From the NCBI GenBank assembly GCA_021234155.1, contig JAJEKV010000027.1:10368716-10432715 (forward strand): a stretch of DNA of 64,000 nucleotides, given 5' to 3'. The position numbers and the translations under genes are program-made. The DNA is from Isoetes taiwanensis. Lineage: Eukaryota > Streptophyta > Lycopodiopsida > Isoetales > Isoetaceae. Under the pieces are notes generated by a model. The model was given only the letters and a program-made list of their open reading frames with translations. It was not told where the DNA came from and made no database searches. This document shows, piece after piece, positions 56,896 through 64,000 of the stretch (position 1 is its first letter; the number at the start of each line of letters is the position of its first letter).

Positions 56896-57771
56896 ACAAG
56901 TTAGAATTAAAGTTAGAATAGGTTGGATAGGTTGGATTAGATTTCACTTGTCTTAAATTTAGAACTAATGCTTTCATTAAGTTTATATTTGCAGATTAGC
57001 CAGTATGAAGGATGAGCCATCAAATAGCTTCAAAACAGGGATTTTTATTAATTGCCAAGTGTCATTTGCAGGAGCACCCTTTTTTCCATTTTCATTCATC
57101 TGTCTCATTGTGGTCCTGCCCTCCATTCAGCCATGCTCTTTCATTTTATCTCCCCAAATGTGCACTCTGCAAATTCAGCTTCACCATCATAGCAGAGTTG
57201 CAAGGATCAAGTTTAACTTGTTTGTATGTTTCCATGACAGGTGCACCCTTTCTCCATCTTTATTCATCTGCCATAAGTGGTCCTGCTATCCATTTAAACT
57301 TTTTATTCTTGTTCTCATTCCCAAAAGAAAGCACTCTGCAATTCAGCTTCACCATCATAGCAGAGTTGCATTTTTAAGGATCAGGGAGGCACACATTTTC
57401 TTGTTTTGGCGAGATCTCAACTTTTGCACATTCACTTCACCCTCTCACACCCCATTTCCATCACCATCTTACCATATTCACACTCATTCTTACCTTTTCT
57501 TTTCACACATTTTCTTGTTTTGGCGAGATTTCCACATTTACACACTCATTTCATCTCATACACTCCATTTCCATCACCATCTTACTATATTCACAACTCA
57601 TTCTCACCTTTGTCATTCACTCACATCCTCTCACTACCATATTCACCACTATTTCATCAACACTTGCACTTTATACCCTCTTTCTTCCATGATTCTCACC
57701 TAGACACTTTGGGACAAAATTGAAGACCCCTTATGGCTGAGGGGACCAGCCATTTTCTTGTTTTGGCGAGA
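56896..57771 (+). repeat. Gypsy 3' untranslated region with internal repeats
   Basis: Two copies of a segment of about 170 bp (core CAGCTTCACCATCATAGCAG) lie at about 57,070-57,365. CATTTTCTTGTTTTGGCGAG occurs three times (near 57,390, 57,507 and 57,751). A purine-rich GGCTGAGGGGACC near 57,734-57,748 may be the polypurine tract, about 25 bases before the LTR. Confidence 0.7.
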
Positions 57772-59033
57772 TGTTGCCCCCAAAGGGCAACATACTAATT
57801 GATTGGTGTATTTGTTAAAGTTAGGAAGGCTAAGTCAAAGGAAGACTTGGAAGTCAACATTGGTATGAAGGTCAAAGGGTGTTCATTCTTCAAGTCAACA
57901 AGTGCTCAAGGTTCAAAACTCACATGAGGTACTTTATTTAAGGTCAAAATGCTTAGTCAAGAATATGCTCTAGAAGATTCTGGGTTATGAAGTTTGGAAG
58001 ACAATTTTTGAAGATTGGAAGTTAAAAATTTGGAAGACCCCATGATGCTTGGTTTCACCCCTTAGCCATCCCTATCCAATTTTTACTCATATTCTACTTC
58101 TATCTTTTGGAATTTCCTAGCCATTTTTCCTACATCCATGTTCTCTTTTGTTTACCCTTGCATACCTCATTATGTTTTGCTCCATTCTCCCTTTTTCTAA
58201 TACACCTATATTTCCCCCATGAGTTATCCCCCACCATTGCCTCCATATCTTTTCACCTCTTATGCCACATCTTTTTGCAATTTTCCTAGCCAAAATCCTT
58301 TTGCAATTCCTTACCATTATGCCATGCCACTTGTATACCTTATGGAATATTCCTGATCATTATGCCCAAGGACTTGGCATATTCCCAAGAAAAATTAGGG
58401 TTGCCATTGCTAAAGTGATCCATCTCTTCAATTTTCTATAAATGGCCCTTTAAAACCATGGCTTAGCTTTGCAAAATTAAAAAATACAGCATATTCCATG
58501 GATATACGGGCAAAAATACGGAATCGTATCGCGCTATTTTTGAAAAAATACAGCCAAGAACCCTAAATTTCTGCTTCCACCTCGAATCTCGCCGGATTTG
58601 GCACCACAGCTCTCGGAACCTACCTATTTTCACCTTCCCGCTCTTTAAGAACCGAATAAACCCATCAATCAAGGCTAAGATTAAGCAAACATTTGAAAAC
58701 TAAGATATATACATGGGATTCGACAAAAGAATTTTCTGAAGGCCCAGACGCATCAAACCTCGACATTGATACATGCTGAGCATGATCTGAAGACGTTCTT
58801 GAAGTCTCTGAGTGTTCCACAGTCTAATCTGAGAAGATTGGACTGATATTATTGATTTGATACTATTTATTGACCTTCTAAGCTATTTTGATGATTGATC
58901 TATGTTCCTAAGATTCTTATTCACCTTGTATTACCTTCATATCAATGAAAATTGATTGCCAAGTATTCAAAAAGTCGACTGTCATGATCTTTTAGTATTC
59001 TTGCATCACAAACATTTTTACAGTAAAGAATTC
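57772..59033 (+). repeat. Gypsy 3' LTR (unsplit, 3' end cut)
   Basis: Continuous 1,262 bp matching both parts of the 5' LTR; it contains the intact Helitron target TAAGATATA|TACATGGG at 58,709/58,710. Ends abruptly where TGTGACGCTCCC begins. Confidence 0.95.
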
Positions 59034-60030
59034 TGTGACGCTCCCTGAATATATACGACCCCCGGCCGTATACATACGGGGACTTTCCCCTCCCATGGCG
59101 ACCAACTCGCCATGAGCAGGGCCCTCCGTCTAACTCGGACCATCTATAGAAAGATGCCCGGGTGAAGGACACGGAGGTGTCATTCGGCCCACGCCTTCAA
59201 TGGGGCTCCTAAGTCGCGGAAGCGTGAATACATGTTAGCACACAGCATAAATATATATATAAATAACCACCACGAAGGGTGGCACATCCATCCAAGTACT
59301 AACGGCAAAGAATATGCATCTAATCCTAAGGAAAACACCCCAAACCCATGGTTCTACCCCGGTTCAGACTCCTGTGAGGATAGACTGACGGCTCGGTCTC
59401 AAGAGATCAGCAGACAGAGGTATAACCTGGCGTTGGCTGGCATAGAACATCGGCTAGGGTTGTCCACTCCATCCGCCCCTCACGGCACACTTTGCGGATA
59501 AGGTGGATTCACGCTGTAAGCCGCTATAGCCTTAGGAAACGCAGGGCTTCGAGGTATCTACTAGTTTGAGCCTACTCCGGGTTCATGGCGCCCGATGATG
59601 AAGGCGGTCGGGGAAGTGTCCTCTTCCGGGATCACGGTGGTTCCATGGGTGAGCTAGAGAATCGTGCGCATCAGCGACCCAGCATCCGTGCAGAGCTTAC
59701 TCACCTAAATCTACTCAAAGTGCAAGGTGCCCCATCACGGTCACACCTCTACACCAGTGTCGGACCCATACCCGCCCTCGTGACCGGCTTCTCGGGCCTA
59801 GCCCAGTAGGAGTCTTAGGAGCCTTTTATGTTAGTTAAAGACCCCACCCCATGTGGCTCCTGGCTTAAACATCTGACACCGTATACACTTTCGGCGAAAT
59901 CCCCATCCCGGCTCAACAACGCGGGCCCTTAGTCTACCCGGCTCCTAAGGTGACCTTAGCGCGGGGAGGGGACACGAAGGTGTCTTGCGCGCCCTTCCCC
60001 TATGGGCTCCTATAACAGCGGAAGAGACCT
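59034..60030 (-). repeat. Diverged LTR pieces of the family A superfamily
   Basis: The piece begins TGTGACGCTCCCT like the LTR boundary at 23,897. It shares in order GGGCCCTCCGTCTA, a GGACACGGAGGTGTC-type block, GGGGCTCCTA, GGCTAGGGTTG and CCACTCCATCCGCCCCTC. A second, shorter piece at about 59,925-60,026 repeats GGGGACACGAAGGTGTCTTG and CCCTTCCCCTATGGGCTCCT. The element inserted into the gypsy 3' LTR. Its right boundary is not resolved and may lie outside the window. Confidence 0.75.
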
Positions 60031-60639
60031 ACTAAAACCATCTCCACAATGCCCTTGCAAGCAAACGAAAGGATTCAACATGCATGTATATTTGGTAGGG
60101 AGTAAATGACTACCTCATCTTGTAGCACAGTTGTTACTGCATCTGACGTTATTTCATCTAATAGAAGCTCCATGGATCGAAATTATCCCATGTAGTCCGA
60201 ATCCTAGGATATGAATCAATGCTTAGAATATCTAGAATTCAAAAAAAAGACTACCGTAGCAGGTTTTGTGGTACAGTTTCGGTGAAAACTTAGAGTCTAT
60301 AAAAATGAATACCTAAAAGGGACTTCCAACATTTCCAATATTTCCAAAGCTACATCCCTTCTGCAGACCTGATGCAAACGGCATGCCCACATCCTTCCTG
60401 CAGATCCAAAGCCGCATGATCCCTCCTGCATGATCCAAAGCCGCATCCCTCCTGCGGATCTGATGCAAACGCCATGCAAACGGTGGTGCATAGATCATGC
60501 CCACAAAGCCAACAACCGAACCCTTTCGACCTGCACAACAACACATCAAAAACGAAAATGGTAATAGAGCATATCTGAAGGCTCCAAATGCGAATTTCCA
60601 AATCATAGGAAAAGGCACGGACACGATTTTTGGAAAACC

Positions 60640-60747
60640 GGAAATTGTTTCCGGTAGTCAAATGCTTCAAAACCTTAGAAAATCAACCTGAAAAAAAAAT
60701 CCAAAAAAATTTCCACTTGACGGAAAAACCGAATTTAAACAATAGGA
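60640..60747 (-). mobile_element. Second Helitron-like 5' terminus
   Basis: On the minus strand the sequence starts TCCTATTGTTTAAATTCGG after an A at 60,748 and shares blocks such as TTTTTTTGGATTTTT, TTTTCTAAGGTTTTGAAG and a CCGGAAA fold-back with the 5' end of the Helitron at 50,510-50,400. No matching 3' end was found on the left, so this may be a truncated copy. Confidence 0.45.
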
Positions 60748-60979
60748 TTAAGTTAGCCTAACCTATTTTTTTTAACTAGCACTGGTGTGAAGGGAATCAT
60801 CCAGTTACTGTTAACTTAACTTAACGATAAAAATAACTTAACTAAACTTGACCATGGGTGCGAATAGACCCTTACTCGGATCAAAAGCTAGATTTGGCTA
60901 GATAATAGAGGAGGCTTTGGACTGATGGAATAAGCTAGATAGACTAGATTAGATCGGCTGGATTAGGCTAGAGTATGAT

Positions 60980-61560
60980 TAGGACCCGAACACGTGGTCC
61001 TCCCCACTCATGGTGGAGCCGACCATGCCCTTTCCCTAGCCACCTCTACCTAAAAAAAAAAAAAAAGAAATGTGGGACTAGGGCCCGAACATCTGGTCCC
61101 CTCCACTCATGGTGGAGCCGACCATGTCCTTGCCCTAGCTACCTCTAGCTAAAATCCCGACAATAACGTGAACTAAGGCCCGAACACCTGGTCCTCCCCA
61201 CTTTCAAGGTGGAGCCGACCATGTCCTTGCCGGTAGCCACATCTACCTAAGAATGAGAAGAAAAGTGGACTTGGACCCGGGACACACGGGTCCTCTCCAC
61301 GCATAAGGTGGAGCCGACTGTGCCCTTGAACAAGCCACTACAATTTTATTTTAAACCTAAAAATAACAAGTGGGCTGAAGTGGACTTGAACCCGGGTACG
61401 TGGTCCTCTCCACTCTAGGTGGAGCCGACCATGCCCTTGAACAAGCCACTCCTTAACCTAGGAAACATTTATGATTGTAGTGAAAGTGGACTTCGAACCC
61501 GGGTACATGGTCCTCCCCACTCTAGGTGGAGCCGACCCGTGCCCTTGAACAAGCCACTCC
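60980..61560 (-). repeat. Tandem array with Pol III B-box-like motifs
   Basis: Six diverged units of about 95-115 bp start near 60,983, 61,082, 61,177, 61,274, 61,389 and 61,496. Each carries GGTCCTCCCCACT or a variant and GGTGGAGCCGACC. On the minus strand a unit reads TGGCTTGTTCAAGGGCA at its start, then GGTCGGCTCCACC, then GGGTTCAAGTCC, close to the tRNA B-box. The A-to-B spacing (about 56) is longer than in tRNA. Confidence 0.75.
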
Positions 61561-61659
61561 ATCAATTTTTTTAACCTACTTAAAACTATAACTTACCAAA
61601 AGAAGGACGTGTGTACAAGATCCTGTCGGGTCCAAATCGTAATAGAAAGCTGCAACAGA

Positions 61660-62470
61660 AGTAACAAAGCATTAGAAGAATAAGAACAAAGAAGAAAAAG
61701 ATCGAAGAAGAAAGAAAGGAAAAAAGGAGGGGGGGGGTAGAAAACAAGAGGTAGAAATAAAACAAGAGAAAGAAATAAGAGAATAGAAGGGAAGAAATAA
61801 GGATAGAATAGAGAAGAAATAAGAGAAGAAACAAGAAAGAATGAAGAAAAATAAGAGGAAATAAGAGAAGGGAAGGGAATAGAATGGAAGGAAGAAATAA
61901 GGGAAGGGAAATAAAAGGATCGAATGGAAAGTGAGGAAGAAATGTGAAGAATAAGAAACAAATGAAGAATGAAGAAATGAAATTAAAAAGAATGAAGAAT
62001 AAGAAATGAAAAAAATGAAGAATAAGGAAGGGAAGAGAAGAAAGAAATGAGGGAAGGGAGGGGAAAGAATGAGGAATGAGAAAGCATGAGAAAGAATGGA
62101 AATGAGAAAACATGGGAAAAGAAAAGAAATGAGAAAGCATGAGCAAGAAATGAGAAAGCATGAGAAAGAAATGAGGAAGAAAGAAATGAGAAAGAATGAG
62201 GAAGAATGAGGAAGAATGAGGAATAAAGAATGAGAAAGCATGAGAAAGAAATGAGGAAGAAAGAAATGAGAAAGAATGAGAAAGATGAGAAAGAAATGAG
62301 GAAAGAAGAAATATGGGAAGAAAGAATGAGGAAGAATGAAGCATGGAAGAAGGAGGAAGAAATGAAGCATGGAAGAAAGAATGAGGCATGGAAGAATGGG
62401 AAGAAAAAAAATCAAGAACAAAGAAGAAGAGGAAGGAAAGGAAACCAAAAAAAGAGGAAGGTTGGGCATG
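61660..62470 (+). repeat. Polypurine tract of about 800 bp
   Basis: Almost only A and G on the plus strand, with imperfect units such as GAAAGAATGAG and GAGGAAGAAAGAAATGAG. The long frames here on both strands (for example a Phe/Ser/Leu-only 296-codon frame at 61,586-62,476) are produced by composition, not by a gene. Confidence 0.95.
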
Positions 62471-62639
62471 CACCATTCAATCCAAAAAACCTATTCAATC
62501 TAAAGAATATGATATACTAACCTTAGAATAGTTGCTTGCAGGTCCATCAGGATACTAGCGCCGCAAATCGCCCAAGAACCTCGAAGAAGTAGGGCAAAAA
62601 AAAGTTTCGGAAAAGCCGGCCGCCCGCGGGTTGAAAAAA

Positions 62640-62770
62640 TTACAGAGCGTCGCATGCGACGTGACGTCATATGCGACGTTATTTCAAACCGTATACATAC
62701 GGTTATATGTCGCATGCGACGTCTACGCGACGTATTTTGTTATAGCGACGTTATGGACATTATAATTTTT
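62640..62770. repeat. Cluster of short palindromes
   Basis: GTCGCATGCGAC occurs at about 62,650 and 62,709; both are perfect 12-bp palindromes. ACCGTATACATACGGT-like and TGACGTCA-like palindromes lie between them, and GCGACGT recurs several times. Confidence 0.8.
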
Positions 62771-62779
62771 TTTGACGTC

Positions 62780-64000
62780 TTTTTTAAATGTGATGCTCAT
62801 TAAAGTTTGTCCCTAGGCTTATTTAGACAGTCCTGAGGCATGCATGCAGTCAATCACATTCCGGATTCTATTACTACCAATATCTACCAGAACGTGAAGT
62901 TGGTTTTCTGAAATATCATCATGAAAAGAACAATTATTTGTATGAGCGAAGTCGAATCGTGGTTCTGAGGGCCGGTCGCCCATGAGGGCGCTTCAGCGGT
63001 TTACAGTTCTCCCGGACCGATCTTGGATTTCTTTGGTCCTGCTCGGAACTGGGTCCTTGAACGGAGGATTCAATGGTCGGATAGTGGAATTGAGCTTCGG
63101 GAGAGTGTTCATTAGCATACGGTCTCCCCAGGGGGCGGTGCCAGGACAGGCTGCCTCGAGAACTTTTTTGGGGTCCGTCTCCTAGGGACGGGACTTTCCC
63201 CTCTAGTGAGGTGGCCGTTCAAAGTCCTGGCCTTGTTTGACTTGGGGAAGGGTGCCAGTCATGCTTGCCCAACGACGGGCTACCCGGACTGTTCTAACCC
63301 CAACGCTTGGGTCTGGACCTTATCCGAAAATTTTGAAAATTTTCCTGTACACTGGCGATGACCCTGGAAGCCAGCTGACCAAAAACCATAATTTAATTCC
63401 ATGCCATGCATACACTACGAATTTATGAAGCATAAATGCAATAAAATGCATAACTAAAAGAGTGTGCATCGAAAAAAAGACGAGTCTTTGACCAGGGGGG
63501 CAACAAGGCGGTGCGGACACATTAAAAAAATTTCCACTTGGAAACTATGAAGCAATCTTTCATCAAGGTACAATTGTTTCTGAGAAACAAAACCAGTTCA
63601 TTACAAGTTATTATGCCATCCATGTCAAATAGCTTTAGGGATCCGTTGAACAGGGGCATTCTCTCTATCCATACGATTGATACTGAAACACAACCATCAT
63701 CACAAGCAACCAAATCTAAACAAAGAGCAAAAACTCTAAAAATGTTACTGGTACTACCTGAAAGACTCTTGTTACCGCTCTTGGATGGTCTAGCCAACAT
63801 GAGTGTCCAAGACCCGCATACTCGGTCGGGGCGATAACCCCCTCTTCCCCCCTCCACCCTTGATCCTAACCGACTTTTGCTTTTACGTAATCATTTATCT
63901 TCATTCTAGTAGTTATGATGCTTATATTCTCAATGCAATCTTAGACCAAGTATAACGTCCAGCCCGCCAAGGTCAATCCCAAGTCAAGGTCCAGCCGGCC
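62780..64000. other. Unassigned GC-rich and AT-rich DNA
   Basis: No gene recognised. 62,945-63,375 is more GC-rich than its surroundings and may be a piece of another LTR or transposon; the short frames there have no domain features. The last 60 bases begin a direct repeat (GTCCAGCC occurs twice). Confidence 0.35.

Larger units (their letters stand above)
44273..59033 (+). mobile_element. Ty3/gypsy (Tat-like) retrotransposon with nested insertions
   Basis: Direct LTR copies begin with TGTTGCCCCCAAAGGGCAAC at 44,273 and 57,772. Between them, on the plus strand, are gag, zinc knuckles, protease, an extra RNase H, reverse transcriptase, RNase H and integrase remnants. The integrase end has no chromodomain. 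Protease DGG, the extra RNase H and a degenerate ordinary RNase H fit the Tat lineage. The 5' LTR is split by a Helitron and the 3' LTR is cut at 59,034 by another LTR element. The coding region has many stops and frameshifts. Confidence 0.9.

Noticed and set aside
57005-57723. 232-codon plus frame before the gypsy 3' LTR
   Set aside because: Ser/His/Phe/Leu-rich frame over the repeated 3' untranslated region; no domain.
61586-62476. 296-codon minus frame rich in Phe, Ser and Leu, and overlapping long frames
   Set aside because: Produced by the polypurine tract; only a handful of residue types, no domain, open in several frames at once.
1-64000. CRISPR arrays, bacterial operons or riboswitches
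   Set aside because: No regularly spaced repeats, no operon structure; the window is plant nuclear DNA.

Overview
This looks like nuclear DNA from a land plant with a large, repeat-filled genome. The evidence is two intron-containing plant genes in long non-coding tracts (a vacuolar-type proton pyrophosphatase and an enhancer-of-rudimentary homolog) plus a dense mix of Ty1/copia, Ty3/gypsy, LINE, SINE, Helitron, foldback and pogo-like elements. I cannot name the species. A fern, lycophyte or gymnosperm is possible, but nothing here proves it. All homology calls are from reading the sequence; no search was run.

Layout. 1-7,184: mostly non-coding, with a foldback/MITE-like element (about 4,649-5,212), two hairpins and a one-exon fragment of a nucleotide-sugar transporter. 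7,185-10,547: a complete pogo-like DNA transposon with 13-bp inverted ends and a TA target duplication, carrying a broken transposase. 11,073-14,412 (minus): an intact eight-exon H+-pyrophosphatase. 18,450-25,539 (minus): an LTR retrotransposon relic with one full LTR, a tRNA-iMet type primer site and an unusual ORF set. Its first ORF has an H3-like tail start (MARTKQTARK), a linker of about 270 residues and a complete histone H3 fold, interrupted by one TAG. 25,549-33,200: LINE pieces, an unrecognised exon-like gene relic and an LRR pseudogene. 34,604-36,335 (minus): an intact ERH gene whose first coding exon is only the ATG. 38,352-42,278 (minus): an internally deleted copia element with both LTRs. 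42,530-42,675: a tRNA-derived SINE.

44,273-59,033 (plus): a Tat-like gypsy element. Its two LTR copies are almost identical, yet its coding region is full of stops and frameshifts. Its 5' LTR is split by a 5.3-kb Helitron (45,210-50,510); the 3' LTR keeps the uninterrupted A|T site, so both Helitron ends are fixed to the base. At 59,034 the 3' LTR is cut by a relative of the LTR family seen at 23,897-25,539. The rest, to 64,000, holds diverged LTR pieces, a second Helitron-like end, a tandem array with Pol III B-box-like motifs, an 800-bp polypurine tract and a cluster of short palindromes.

Only the pyrophosphatase and ERH genes look like working host genes. The rest is a layered record of insertions: dead gypsy copy mobilised, then Helitron into one LTR and another LTR element into the other. 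The strongest candidate for something undescribed is the histone-H3-like protein encoded inside an LTR retrotransposon.
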